NCBI GenBank assembly: GCA_017532885.1
Contig: JAFXIS010000075.1
Location: 67,448 to 131,447 of the forward strand
Direction: 5' to 3'
DNA: 64,000 bases
From: Alistipes sp.
GTDB taxonomy: Bacteria; Bacteroidota; Bacteroidia; Bacteroidales; Rikenellaceae
Below the pieces are notes generated by a model. The model saw only the letters and a program-made list of their open reading frames with translations, was not told the origin of the DNA and searched no databases. Below are positions 18,117 to 27,987 of the stretch, piece by piece; position 1 is the stretch's first letter; each line of letters begins with the position of its first letter. Both the position numbers and the translations under genes were made by a program.

Positions 18117-19277
18117 TTATCTAAAGAAGTTACGCATACGCTCGAAGATATTCTGCTTCTCGACGCTCTCCGCCCTCTTAAAATGAGTCTGCTCCGAGAG
18201 TTTCTCGACCAACTTGCGCTCCTCACTGTTGAGTGAATCGGGGATGGTAATATCCACAACTATAAGTATATCGCCACGACCATAACCATTCACCTCGGGC
18301 AAGCCCTTTCCTCTGAGGCGCAACACCTTACCGGCATGTGTACCCGGAGCAATCTTAATCTTCACTCTGCCCTCGATAGTCGGAACCTCGACCTCACCAC
18401 CCAAAATTGCGGTTGTAACCGTTAGATTCAGGTTGTGAATAAGGTCATTTCCGTCGCGCACCAACTCCGGATTACGCTCTTCCTCAATCATAACCAAAAG
18501 GTCGCCATTTACACCACCATGCTGCGCGGCATTACCCTTACCCGACACAGTTACGGCCATACCTTCGCCAACGCCGGCAGGAATCTTAATCTCGACAACC
18601 TCCTCGCCTCGCACGGTACCATTACCACCACATTTATCGCACTTGGCGGTGATAATCTTACCCTCGCCACCGCATGTGGGACATACGCCCTGCGTCTGCA
18701 TGCGGCCAAAGAAGGTATTTTCGACACGCGTAACATATCCCGAGCCGTTACATGTCGAGCAGGTGCTATACGACGAAGAGTCCTTTGCTCCCGTACCGCC
18801 ACACTTATCACAGGCTACGGTCTTATTTATCTTCAACTTTTTAGTCGTACCATTTGCAATCTCGGCAAGTGTAAGTTTCACCTTTACACGAATATCCGAG
18901 CCACGGTTTACTCTGCGGCCACCGCTGCGACCACCTCCGCCAAAGCCACCGAAGTGACCTCCGAAGATATCGCCAAACTGCGAGAAGATATCCTCCATAG
19001 AGAATCCTCCTCCGAAGCCGCCACCTCCGAAGCCGCCACCCGCAGCACCACTCATGCCGGCGTGACCAAATTGGTCATAGCGCGCACGCTTATCGGGGTT
19101 CGACAACACATCGTAAGCCTCGGCAGCCTCCTTAAACTTATCCTCAGCCTCCTTATCACCCGGATTCTTATCAGGGTGATACTTTATGGCAGCCTTACGG
19201 TATGCTTTTTTTATCTCATCGGCATTGGCGTTGCGCTGAACGCCTAACACCTCGTAATAATCTCGTTTTTCTGACAT
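18117..19277 (-). CDS. dnaJ: Chaperone protein DnaJ
   Basis: DnaJ delivers clients to DnaK and stimulates its ATPase. The 386-residue protein has all domains of a type I J-protein. The J domain has HPD (KYHPDKNPG). It is followed by a Gly/Phe-rich region (about residues 75-130). Four zinc repeats come next ([32 protein letters not shown]). The C-terminal substrate-binding domains are last. It is 25 bases downstream of grpE. dnaK is not in the window. Confidence 0.98.
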   Translation of the reverse strand: MSEKRDYYEVLGVQRNANADEIKKAYRKAAIKYHPDKNPGDKEAEDKFKEAAEAYDVLSNPDKRARYDQFGHAGMSGAAGGGFGGGGFGGGFSMEDIFSQFGDIFGGHFGGFGGGGRSGGRRVNRGSDIRVKVKLTLAEIANGTTKKLKINKTVACDKCGGTGAKDSSSYSTCSTCNGSGYVTRVENTFFGRMQTQGVCPTCGGEGKIITAKCDKCGGNGTVRGEEVVEIKIPAGVGEGMAVTVSGKGNAAQHGGVNGDLLVMIEEERNPELVRDGNDLIHNLNLTVTTAILGGEVEVPTIEGRVKIKIAPGTHAGKVLRLRGKGLPEVNGYGRGDILIVVDITIPDSLNSEERKLVEKLSEQTHFKRAESVEKQNIFERMRNFFR

Positions 19278-19302
19278 TGCTCAATAAAATATTCAGGCCA
19301 AT

Positions 19303-19914
19303 TTACTCACCCACAACCACTTTGGCGTAACGCAACACCTTATCTCCCAACATATAGCCGCGCTGCACCACATCTATAACCAGACCCTTCTTATCCTCGC
19401 CGGCAGCAAATCGAGCCACAGCCTCATGGAAATCGGGGTTAAACTCCTTATCGAGAGCATCTATCTCGGTTACATTCTTCTGACGCAAAGCCTCCTCAAA
19501 CTTCTGCAACACGAGTTTTTCACCACCACGCAAAGCCGCCAAATCATCACTCTTCTCCGAAGCAACAACCGCGCGGTGCATATCATCCAAAACCGTAAGC
19601 ATAACCTTCAGCACATCGGCTCCTGCCGTAGCGACCATATCCATCTTCTCGCGCAAAGTACGCTTGCGATAGTTGTCAAACTCCGCCTGCAAACGCATAT
19701 ATTTATCGCGCCATATGGCAATTACCTCCTCCTGCGAAGGCTCTACAAACTCATTTGCCTCATCGGCATTCTCCTCTGCCATTGTGTCAGTCGAAGGCTG
19801 CTCCTCGTCTGCCACATTGGCACATGACTGACCCTCGCACGAAGGTTCAACATCTCCGTCACGGAAGCCTGCCTGCTCATTAACCTCTTGATTATTAACC
19901 TTTTCTTTTGTCAT
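19303..19914 (-). CDS. grpE: Nucleotide exchange factor GrpE
   Basis: GrpE releases ADP from DnaK. The 203-residue protein has a long acidic N-terminal tail (about residues 1-60). A coiled coil includes WRDKYMRLQAEFDNYRKRT. The C-terminal beta domain has the conserved FNPDFHEAVARF and QRGYMLGDKVLRYAKVVVG. It precedes dnaJ, and a 56-base gap separates it from the methyltransferase gene upstream. That gap could hold a separate heat-shock promoter, but I see no clear operator. Confidence 0.97.
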   Translation of the reverse strand: MTKEKVNNQEVNEQAGFRDGDVEPSCEGQSCANVADEEQPSTDTMAEENADEANEFVEPSQEEVIAIWRDKYMRLQAEFDNYRKRTLREKMDMVATAGADVLKVMLTVLDDMHRAVVASEKSDDLAALRGGEKLVLQKFEEALRQKNVTEIDALDKEFNPDFHEAVARFAAGEDKKGLVIDVVQRGYMLGDKVLRYAKVVVGE

Positions 19915-19970
19915 ATCTAAAAATTTTTCGTATTCTCTACTATTTATTGCGCAAATTATATGCCCAAGCC

Positions 19971-20684
19971 CTACCCTATAATAAATATGGTCGGTCGTTT
20001 GGCAATATCAGGCACGCCATCCTTACGCCACTGCTCTACACGGCGCGTTACGATAATCTCATCGGGCGAGGTGATATCGCAAGCGATTGTAAGCCTTGTT
20101 ACGGGAGAGAGCGTCGCAAGCATCTGCTCCACCAACTTCACATTTCGGTAAGGGGCTTCGATAAAAATCTGCGACTGATGCTCCACCTGCGCACGACGCT
20201 CAAATGATTTTATAGCCTTGGCCCTCTCGGGTGGCTTTACCGGCAAGTAGCCATTAAATGCAAACGACTGCCCATTAAGTCCCGACGCCATAATTGACAT
20301 AAGGATAGACGAGGGACCCACCAACGGAATCACACGAATACCCCGACGATGACACGCCTCGGCAACCAGCGCTCCGGGATCGGCAACTCCGGGGACTCCC
20401 GCCTCCGAGATAACACCCGCCGAGCGTCCCTCCAAAATCGGGCGTACCATAGCCTCGACAGCCACGCCCTCACGAGTATGTTCATTCAGTTCGACAAACT
20501 CCAAGTCGTCAATCTTTCGCTCGATACCCGCCTTTGATAGAAATCTGCGCGCCGAGCGCACATTTTCGACAATAAAGTAATCCAACGAATTTATAACATC
20601 GCGATTTGCCTCCGGCACAACATCATAAACTGCCGTAGAGTCCGAAATCGGACATGGTATCATATATAACACACCCTTTGCCAT
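19971..20684 (-). CDS. RsmI-like SAM-dependent methyltransferase
   Basis: This 237-residue protein belongs to the tetrapyrrole-methylase fold family that includes RsmI, the 16S rRNA C1402 2'-O-methyltransferase. Motifs: YFIVENVRSARRFL, VISEAGVPGVADPGA (SAM loop, close to AGTPGISDPG of RsmI), PLVGPSSI and FIEAPYRN. It is shorter than E. coli RsmI (286) and lacks its C-terminal extension. Bacteroidota often carry such a short paralogue, so it may modify another site. Its ATG overlaps the murF-alr stop by one base, which implies translational coupling. Confidence 0.85.
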   Translation of the reverse strand: MAKGVLYMIPCPISDSTAVYDVVPEANRDVINSLDYFIVENVRSARRFLSKAGIERKIDDLEFVELNEHTREGVAVEAMVRPILEGRSAGVISEAGVPGVADPGALVAEACHRRGIRVIPLVGPSSILMSIMASGLNGQSFAFNGYLPVKPPERAKAIKSFERRAQVEHQSQIFIEAPYRNVKLVEQMLATLSPVTRLTIACDITSPDEIIVTRRVEQWRKDGVPDIAKRPTIFIIG

Positions 20685-23035
20685 TACTCTCTTACATATA
20701 TTCGTTTCACGCGCGCGGCCACAGTCGAAATTACCTCATATGAGATTGTACCCAACACCTCCGCCATATCCTCGGGAGTATTGCCTGCTGCGGGCGAGAA
20801 GATTGTAACCTCATCACCCTCCATAACGCCCTCTATATCCGTCACATCTATCATGCAGCTATCCATACATATACGCCCGATGGTTGCAGCAGAGCGACCT
20901 CTTACAAGCATCGACCAGCGGCCATTACCCAAGTGACGGTCCAAACCGTCGGCATAGCCTATTGGAATTGTAGCCACAAGGCTGTCGCGTTTCAGCTCCT
21001 CGCTGCGGCCATATCCTATTGTATCGCCTGCTCGGCGCTGCCTTAACTGCACGATACGGGTTTTAAGTGTCGCCACAGGTTGCAACTCCTCATTATGACG
21101 ATAACCATATCCATAAAGTCCCAAACCCAAACGACACATATCGAAATGTGCCTCCGGGAAACGCTCTATGGCAGCAGAATTTGCCGTATGGCGAATTATA
21201 TCATATGGTAGAGCTGCGGCCAACGCTCCGCTCATCTTATCGAAAAGGGCTATTTGGCAACGCGTAAACTCATCCTCCTCGGGCATATCGGCACATGCCA
21301 GATGCGCAAATGCAGAGGCGACTTTCACGCTATCGCTTCCCGACAACCGCTCCACAAGCAACGGGATTTCCTCCTCAACAAAGCCCAAACGGTGCATACC
21401 TGTATCCAATTTCACATGCACAGGATAATCCTTCATGCCATAGCTCTCCACACTGCGAATAAAATCCTCAAGCGAATGCAGACTATAAATCTCCGGCTCT
21501 AAATTATACGCCACCATCTTATCGAAGCTCTCTGCATCGGCATTCAGCACCAAAATGGGCATCGTAATACCCTTCTCGCGCAGTACTATACCCTCGTCGG
21601 CAAATGCCACAGCGAGATAAGCTACACCTTGACGCTGAAGCAGTTGAGCTACCTCGACATCACCCGTACCATAGGAATGCGCCTTAACCATTGCAACGAC
21701 ACGATGATTCTTGGGCATAAAACTCCTGAAATAGCGAAGGTTATGCGCCATGGCATCCAAATTAACCTCCAAAACCGTAGTATGGCTCTTACTCTCCAAG
21801 CGATGGCACACGCGGCGTAGCGGATTTTGACGGTTACCCTTCAGCAGAATCGTGCGACCTGCGATATCCGAAGTTTTCATTTCTCGCAGGAGCTCTTCCT
21901 CGCTTTGGAACATTCGTAGCGGACACGCCAGCATATCAACCGTCAATCCTGAAGATTCTCCCACATATATCACCTCATCGACATCGGCACTTGCAATCAA
22001 AGCCGCAAGGCGACCATTATACTCCTCGTCACTCTCGCCACAACGATTCATATTGGTTATTACGGCCAAAGTTCTCCCGCCGAGTGCAACATTTTGCAGC
22101 GTATCCAAAGCCAAAGCCAAGGCATTCAAATCCGAATTATAGGAGTCAAATATCAGCGTCGAAGAGCCTACGCCCTCCTTAACCTCCATGCGCATTGATA
22201 AATCATCCACCTCGCCGGCATCATACCCGACCTCGCGGCATAAGCACCTTACGAGCGCCATATTTACTGCGGCAACATCATACACCGAAACCGAACGGTC
22301 ATCCATGGCCGCATCTTTTATTTCGCAACTTAAAGCCATACGCCTCGCAACATCGGCAATCTGAGGATATCCGCTATGATATATCATTTGTCGGGCATTG
22401 CGCGCCAAAAGTAATTTTTCGGCAATCAACTCCTCCTCCGTGGCAAAATTATGGCGATGCGCCTCTCCAATTGAGGTAAACACAACTACATCGGGGCGTA
22501 TCATATGCTCCAGACGCACCATCTCACCCTTCTCCGAGATACCGGCCTCGATGAGGGCCAACTCCTCGTCCCCCTCCATCATCAACAGCGACAGAGCTAC
22601 GCCTAATTGCGAATTATAGCTCATGGGCGAGGCAAAAAACTTCACCTCCGCAGGTAACGCACCGGCAATCCACTCCTTGACGATTGTCTTGCCGTAAGAG
22701 CCCGTAATACCTACTATCTTACCCTTGAACGAGGCTCGATGTATTGCCGCCAACTGCTGCAACGCCTCCAGCGAATTATCCACACGCACAAAGCCTGCCT
22801 CGGGATATAGCCCCGCGTCGATATCTCGCTCAACCATAAATGCCCTTAAGCCTCTACAGTACATTTCGCCTATGAAGTCATGCGCATCATGTGCCTGACC
22901 ACAAATAGCAACAAACATAGCACCTCCGCCAAAGGCGTGGCTTCGCGAATCGACCACAACCTCGCGAACTTCGACATCCGTGCCAATATGCTTTGCTCCG
23001 CATATGCGGGCTATTTCCGATAGTTGATATCTCAT
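20684..23035 (-). CDS. Bifunctional MurF ligase / alanine racemase
   Basis: This 783-residue fusion makes D-alanine and completes the muramyl pentapeptide. The N-terminal half (to about 430) is MurF: ATP loop GITGSYGKT, with central and C-terminal ligase domains. The C-terminal half is alanine racemase: PLP Lys in VVAMVKAHSYGTG, HVKLDTGMHRLGF, and the second catalytic base Tyr in DTIGYGRSEEL, then PIGYADGL. The fusion is a known Bacteroidota form. I start it at the ATG at 23035 (MRYQLSEI), seven bases past the mutS2 stop; a GTG six codons upstream overlaps mutS2. It shares the run with the amidase gene. Confidence 0.95.
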   Translation of the reverse strand: MRYQLSEIARICGAKHIGTDVEVREVVVDSRSHAFGGGAMFVAICGQAHDAHDFIGEMYCRGLRAFMVERDIDAGLYPEAGFVRVDNSLEALQQLAAIHRASFKGKIVGITGSYGKTIVKEWIAGALPAEVKFFASPMSYNSQLGVALSLLMMEGDEELALIEAGISEKGEMVRLEHMIRPDVVVFTSIGEAHRHNFATEEELIAEKLLLARNARQMIYHSGYPQIADVARRMALSCEIKDAAMDDRSVSVYDVAAVNMALVRCLCREVGYDAGEVDDLSMRMEVKEGVGSSTLIFDSYNSDLNALALALDTLQNVALGGRTLAVITNMNRCGESDEEYNGRLAALIASADVDEVIYVGESSGLTVDMLACPLRMFQSEEELLREMKTSDIAGRTILLKGNRQNPLRRVCHRLESKSHTTVLEVNLDAMAHNLRYFRSFMPKNHRVVAMVKAHSYGTGDVEVAQLLQRQGVAYLAVAFADEGIVLREKGITMPILVLNADAESFDKMVAYNLEPEIYSLHSLEDFIRSVESYGMKDYPVHVKLDTGMHRLGFVEEEIPLLVERLSGSDSVKVASAFAHLACADMPEEDEFTRCQIALFDKMSGALAAALPYDIIRHTANSAAIERFPEAHFDMCRLGLGLYGYGYRHNEELQPVATLKTRIVQLRQRRAGDTIGYGRSEELKRDSLVATIPIGYADGLDRHLGNGRWSMLVRGRSAATIGRICMDSCMIDVTDIEGVMEGDEVTIFSPAAGNTPEDMAEVLGTISYEVISTVAARVKRIYVRE

Positions 23036-23042
23036 TCTACTA

Positions 23043-25541
23043 CTAAATATCACTCTTAAATCTCACAACCGTAATACCTGCGCCACCTCTATCGGCATGT
23101 TCATCCTTGGCAGACTCCACAGCCGGCAACGAGCGCAAATATCGGCGTATCTCCTCCTTCAATGCTCCGGTACCTTTGCCATGCAGAATCGTCACGCCTC
23201 CGACACCTACCATCAATGCATCATCGACCAAATCCTGCACAACCTCCAATGCTTCGATGGCTCGCATACCTCTTACATCGACGCTATCCTTAAAGTTAAG
23301 TTTGCGCGTAGAGATATCAACCGACAAAACAGTACGCGGCTGCGAGGGCTGCACGCTCTTTTTATACTCGGCATTTGACACCACGACCAACTTATCCTTA
23401 TCGACCATCGTAAGTATCTGGCCAAATGCCACCTGAGCCTTCTTGCCCTTGATGCTCTGAACCACGCCGGGAATCTGCTGTCCCTCGATTCTGACCTTCG
23501 AGCCGACTTCGATAGGTTTTACAACTTTCACTGTTTGCTGAGGCTCCTCCGTAGGCGTTTCGCCACGGCGTTTCTTACCCTCCTCACGGCGAGCCTTACG
23601 ACGCATCAGGCGCTCCATTTCGCGTTCTACCTGCTCGCTATCGAATGCCGAGTCTATACTATCAACCGCCGCCTTAAACTCCTCCAACTCCTTACGCGCC
23701 AAACGAGTGAGCTCCTTCTCGGCCTGCGCCTCCTTAATGGTGCGAATTGTATTCTCAATCTGGCGATTAGCATCCGCCACCAAGCGTTGGGCCTCCTCCT
23801 TTGCCTTGCCGAGTATCTCGCGACGCTCCTCTTTGATGCGGGCAAGTTGCTCGGTATAATTGCTCTCCAGCTCCTCAACCTTACGGTCCGTAAGGCGTAT
23901 CCTATCGCGTTTCTGCGACCAATAATGCCTATCGCGCGCAATCTCGCGAAGCTGACGCTCCAAATTAATATGGTCACTGCCCGCCTTATCGCTCGCCTTG
24001 CGGATAATATCTTCGGGAAGTCCCGTTTTGCGGGCTATCTCAATAGCAAATGAGCTTCCCGGCTTGCCCTGCTCCAACTTAAATAGCGGGCGGATATTCT
24101 GCACATCGAACATCATAGCGCCATTGGCTATGCCCTCAGTTCCCGTAGCATAATATTTTATATTAGAGTAGTGCGTGGTAATAACTCCATAGCAGCCTCG
24201 TTCCAAAAGTCTTTCCAAGATTGCCTCGGCAATTGCACCTCCTATGACAGGCTCCGTTCCCGAGCCGAACTCATCGATTAAGACAAATGTACGAGGTGAG
24301 GCGGCCTGCAACATCGACTTCATATTGAGAAGGTGCGACGAATAGGTCGAGAGGTCGTTATCCATCGACTGCTCATCGCCAATATCTATGCAGATACTTT
24401 CAAATACGGGCAACTCGCTCGTCTCGGCAGCCGTAACGGGGAATCCACATTGGAACATATACTGCACAATACCCGCCGTCTTTAAGCATACCGATTTACC
24501 GCCGGCATTGGGGCCCGAAATAACCAAAATATGCTTCTCCTTATCGAGTTGCATATCCAACGGCACCAACTCCTTCTTCTCGCGTTTTAAGGTCTGCGCC
24601 AGCAAAGGATGAAACGCCCTACGCAACACCAACCTGTCATCGGTTGAAACAATAGGCTTTCCTGCGCCATTCTCAATAGCCCAACGCGCCTTTGCCCTGA
24701 TGGCATCCATCTCGGCAAGGTACTCCCCTGCTGCGGCAATCGGCTCGGCATCGGGCATTAGCGACTCGGTAAAATCGGTCAAGATTCGCACAACCTCACG
24801 ACGCTCGGCATACTCCAACTCCTTGAGTTGATTATTTAATTCCACAACCTCAACCGGCTCGATATAGAATGTTTTACCCGTAGCCGACTCGTCATGGATA
24901 AAGCCGTTTAGTTTGCGTTTATTACCTGCCGACACGGGAATTACCGCCCTGCCATCACGAATGGAAATCATCGCCTCGGCATCGACTATACCCGCCTTCT
25001 TGGCATTCGACAGCACCTGCTGCAAACGCTTGGCTACCTGCCCCTCATGTTCACGAATCGTGCGGCGAATCATCAACAGTTCGGGCGAAGCACCGTCACG
25101 CATCGTGCCCTCATCGTCGATAATTTGGTTAATACGACGAATTATATCGGGGAATACACATACTCGCTCGCTGCGCTGCCTGAGGCGGGGATATTGCTCT
25201 GCCTTGCGTCCCATAACGAAGCCGACCATATTACCCACAGCCGTCAATGCCAAACGCAACACAGCTACCTCTTCGCAATCAAGGAACGCTCCCTCCACCG
25301 AAATTTTCGCCATAACACCCTCCATATCGGGGTACTCATCACGCGGCGCATCGCTATCAAGCATAAGCATCACGCGCATCTCATCGGCGATATCTTGACG
25401 CGACTCAATTGTAGCCCGCGAGGCGGAAAAACTCTCCGCCTCGATAAGCTGTTTTGCAGCCTGCATACTGCACAAGGCAGCCACTTGACTTCGAAGACGG
25501 TCAAAGCCTATCTTCTGCTCAAAATTCGCAGGATATATCAT
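23043..25541 (-). CDS. mutS2: MutS2 family ATPase/Smr endonuclease
   Basis: MutS2 acts outside classic mismatch repair: it suppresses recombination and, in Bacillus, splits collided ribosomes. The 832-residue protein has the MutS core and clamp, Walker A ISGPNAGGKSVCLKT (about residue 340), Walker B FVLIDEFGSGTEP and STYSSHLLNM. A long coiled coil (about 520-650) follows. The C-terminal Smr domain has DVRGM and ILHGKGTG with the usual catalytic motifs. It lies 15 bases after the MCE gene and 7 bases before murF-alr. Confidence 0.95.
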   Translation of the reverse strand: MIYPANFEQKIGFDRLRSQVAALCSMQAAKQLIEAESFSASRATIESRQDIADEMRVMLMLDSDAPRDEYPDMEGVMAKISVEGAFLDCEEVAVLRLALTAVGNMVGFVMGRKAEQYPRLRQRSERVCVFPDIIRRINQIIDDEGTMRDGASPELLMIRRTIREHEGQVAKRLQQVLSNAKKAGIVDAEAMISIRDGRAVIPVSAGNKRKLNGFIHDESATGKTFYIEPVEVVELNNQLKELEYAERREVVRILTDFTESLMPDAEPIAAAGEYLAEMDAIRAKARWAIENGAGKPIVSTDDRLVLRRAFHPLLAQTLKREKKELVPLDMQLDKEKHILVISGPNAGGKSVCLKTAGIVQYMFQCGFPVTAAETSELPVFESICIDIGDEQSMDNDLSTYSSHLLNMKSMLQAASPRTFVLIDEFGSGTEPVIGGAIAEAILERLLERGCYGVITTHYSNIKYYATGTEGIANGAMMFDVQNIRPLFKLEQGKPGSSFAIEIARKTGLPEDIIRKASDKAGSDHINLERQLREIARDRHYWSQKRDRIRLTDRKVEELESNYTEQLARIKEERREILGKAKEEAQRLVADANRQIENTIRTIKEAQAEKELTRLARKELEEFKAAVDSIDSAFDSEQVEREMERLMRRKARREEGKKRRGETPTEEPQQTVKVVKPIEVGSKVRIEGQQIPGVVQSIKGKKAQVAFGQILTMVDKDKLVVVSNAEYKKSVQPSQPRTVLSVDISTRKLNFKDSVDVRGMRAIEALEVVQDLVDDALMVGVGGVTILHGKGTGALKEEIRRYLRSLPAVESAKDEHADRGGAGITVVRFKSDI

Positions 25542-25556
25542 CTCTAAATTACTCTC

Positions 25557-26579
25557 TTATTTATTCTTCTTAGCCGCTTTTGCCGCATCCTCGGCATCTT
25601 TCATCTCCCGCTTAATAGCCTTCTTCTCGGCTTTAGCCTTTGCTTTGTCTACTTTTTTATAGGGATTACTGCCAAAAACCGCCACATTAATATATCGGCT
25701 TGGGTTGGCCTTCAAATCCTCCAACAATGCCGACAGATTATCACTCGCCACAGTTAAATTATCGTAAAGCTCCGTATCGCGTAGCAACTTACCGACACTG
25801 CCATCTACGCTATTTACCGCCGACAAAGCCTCCTCAACCTGCGACATCACGCCCTCAAGTTCTGCCACCAGATTAGCCTCAGATAATTGAGCCGAGAACT
25901 TGGACAAATTATCAATCAAGGTATCTATCTCACCCGAATTATCGCCCAAACTCTTCGAGAACTCACTCAACGACGAGAGCGCCTGCTCCAAATTATCCTT
26001 CTCGTTGGCGAGCATAGTGTTAATATTTTCCGTAACACCATCCACATTGGCGATAATGCTCGTGAGAGCCTCCGAGTTTGCCTCGATAATTGTATTCACG
26101 CCATCCAAAGTCTTGGAGAGCTTCTCTACCACCTCCGTAAGTTGATCTTTCAATGCTCCAAGCTCCGAGCCCGCCATTTCGAAGAGGTCGGGACTCACCT
26201 CGGTCGTAATAGTACCCTCGTCGGGGATAGCCTCTCCTGATTTACCATATATAATCTCCACAGCCTTACCTCCCATCAATCCGTCGGTAAAGATTTTGGC
26301 CTTAGAATCTACCGGAATAGCATATCGCTTCTCGATAGAGAGTTCCAATTCAACACCCTTTGAAGGGTCCTCATTCAGCGAAACGCGAGCCACCGAGCCC
26401 ACTTTCACGCCATTAATCACAACGCGTGATGCAGGTTGAAGACCTCCGACCTGCTCATAATAGGCATAATATGTACAAGTGTTACTAAAAATCTCAGCAC
26501 CCTTAAGGTAGCGGGCAACACCCCAGCCTACCAACAATACCGCTACGGCAAAAATACCTACTTTAACCTCTCTTTTCAT
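25557..26579 (-). CDS. MlaD/MCE-family lipid transport protein
   Basis: MCE proteins form hexameric periplasmic rings that carry lipids between membranes. The 340-residue protein has one N-terminal anchor (FAVAVLLVGWGVARYL). A single MCE domain follows (about 38-115; GGLQPASRVVINGVKVGSV). A long helical region rich in coiled-coil heptads (about 130-300) and a Lys/Ala-rich C-terminal tail are last. This is the single-MCE-plus-helix type. The permease and ATPase partners (MlaE, MlaF) are not in the window. It lies between the amidase and mutS2 genes with 14- and 15-base gaps. Confidence 0.92.
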   Translation of the reverse strand: MKREVKVGIFAVAVLLVGWGVARYLKGAEIFSNTCTYYAYYEQVGGLQPASRVVINGVKVGSVARVSLNEDPSKGVELELSIEKRYAIPVDSKAKIFTDGLMGGKAVEIIYGKSGEAIPDEGTITTEVSPDLFEMAGSELGALKDQLTEVVEKLSKTLDGVNTIIEANSEALTSIIANVDGVTENINTMLANEKDNLEQALSSLSEFSKSLGDNSGEIDTLIDNLSKFSAQLSEANLVAELEGVMSQVEEALSAVNSVDGSVGKLLRDTELYDNLTVASDNLSALLEDLKANPSRYINVAVFGSNPYKKVDKAKAKAEKKAIKREMKDAEDAAKAAKKNK

Positions 26580-26593
26580 ATCCTAATACTATA

Positions 26594-27832
26594 TTATTTC
26601 ACAACCTTACCTCCATTGTAACGCACAATAAAGGCATCCTTAAAACTCTTTCTAACCGTTGCCAAGTGGCTTTGCGCCTCCTCACGAGTAGCAAATTCGC
26701 CATAGCAATATTTATATTTTGAGGCTCCGGCACCCTCCAAACGGCGCACCTTGCCACTATAACTCTTAAATTGCGAATCCTTCAAATTAACAACATTGGG
26801 CGATGCCATAATCTGAATAGTATACCCTGCTGACGACTTTGTCGCGGTAGCTTTTGCGGCACTTTTTTGTGCCGTAGATGCACCTCCACGGTCATCACTC
26901 TGCGAAGATTGCGTTGCAACCGAAGCAGAATCATTTCGTGTAGTAGTTGAAGCCGTTTTTTGAGCCTCGGTCGATGCGGTTTGCTTCGCAGTTGAAGTTG
27001 TCTGCGATGCCGCGTCATTTGCCGCAGCCACAGAGAAACTCTTACCCGACATACGCTCGATATATCCCACATACTCCTTAACCGAGTTAAACAACATTCT
27101 CGCAAGCTCATTCTGTCCCTTCTGCGACTTCATATAAGCCAACTCCTGCGGGTTGGTCATAAATCCCAACTCGGTCAAAACACTCGGCATATCGGTAGCA
27201 TACAGCACCTTAAGCAACTGACGGCGCGTTTTGCGGGCATTACGACCTCCCCTTGAGTATTGCGACTGCATTATCCGAGCCATCATTTCACTATACTCGC
27301 CATAAGTGAACTGCAAATTCTGAATATAAGCCCTCACCATTGCTGCCGTATTCTCATCCGACATATCGATAAGTTCCTCCTTGTTGTTGTTATAGAGGGC
27401 ACTCTCGTTATAGCGCGTCTCCTTCTCGCTCTCTCCCATGATGAGCGTTTCAGGACCATAGACCGTACTCTTCGTTGCCGCATTTGCGTGAATCGAGATA
27501 AAGAAATCTCCCTCCGCGCGATTGGCAATATTGGCGCGCGCCGTCAAATCCTCATTCAGCGTAGCGCCTAATGCCGTATCGGTCTTACGGGTATAGACAA
27601 CTTTGATGTATGGTAGCTCCTTCTCTATCAGCGCACCGAGTTTAAGCGCCACGGCAAGGTTAATATCCTTCTCCATAACGCCACCGTATGTAGCACCCGG
27701 AAACGCTCGACCTCCATGTCCTGCGTCAATAACAATCACGAAGGTATCCTCCGCTTGAGTCTGGGCAAAAAGCACCTCGCTCCGTAGAGAGATAAAAAAA
27801 GCAAGTATCACATACCAAAACAAACGCTTCAT
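26594..27832 (-). CDS. N-acetylmuramoyl-L-alanine amidase with SPOR domain
   Basis: This zinc amidase cuts the bond between muramic acid and the stem peptide during cell separation. The 412-residue protein has a signal peptide (MKRLFWYVILAFFISLRS). The amidase_3 domain (about 30-255) has IDAGHGG (zinc His), a Glu in GVMEKDINL, FISIHANA (zinc His) and VLTELGFMTN (catalytic Glu). A Ser/Thr/Ala-rich linker (about 265-330) leads to a C-terminal SPOR domain (YTIQIMAS, about 335-405) that binds denuded glycan at septa. The start at 27832 gives the signal peptide; 19 upstream codons are open. It is the first gene of the minus-strand run. Confidence 0.94.
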   Translation of the reverse strand: MKRLFWYVILAFFISLRSEVLFAQTQAEDTFVIVIDAGHGGRAFPGATYGGVMEKDINLAVALKLGALIEKELPYIKVVYTRKTDTALGATLNEDLTARANIANRAEGDFFISIHANAATKSTVYGPETLIMGESEKETRYNESALYNNNKEELIDMSDENTAAMVRAYIQNLQFTYGEYSEMMARIMQSQYSRGGRNARKTRRQLLKVLYATDMPSVLTELGFMTNPQELAYMKSQKGQNELARMLFNSVKEYVGYIERMSGKSFSVAAANDAASQTTSTAKQTASTEAQKTASTTTRNDSASVATQSSQSDDRGGASTAQKSAAKATATKSSAGYTIQIMASPNVVNLKDSQFKSYSGKVRRLEGAGASKYKYCYGEFATREEAQSHLATVRKSFKDAFIVRYNGGKVVK

Positions 27833-27938
27833 ATAAAAACCGCCAATTATCCGAGAAACAGCCCTGAGTTTTATTTTGCGAATTTTCACTTTTAATAAAA
27901 TTCAAGGCGATTTCTTAGTGTTATTACATAAAAAACGC

Positions 27939-27946
27939 TATATTTG
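27939..27946 (+). promoter_or_regulatory. Promoter -7 box upstream of the LptD-like gene
   Basis: TATATTTG matches TAnnTTTG, 42 bases before the GTG at 27988. A weak -33 (TTAGTG region, 27915-27920) is at about the right spacing. Confidence 0.5.
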
Positions 27947-27987
27947 TCGGTTAAAATACGCGTGCGCAAGAAATATTCTCTTACCTC

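Noticed and set aside
18435..19247. Open frame of 270 codons antisense to dnaJ
   Set aside because: The dnaJ domains are complete; the frame is a by-product of its Gly-rich codons.
20684..23035. Two separate genes murF and alr
   Set aside because: The frame is continuous with no stop or frameshift, and the fusion is known in Bacteroidota.
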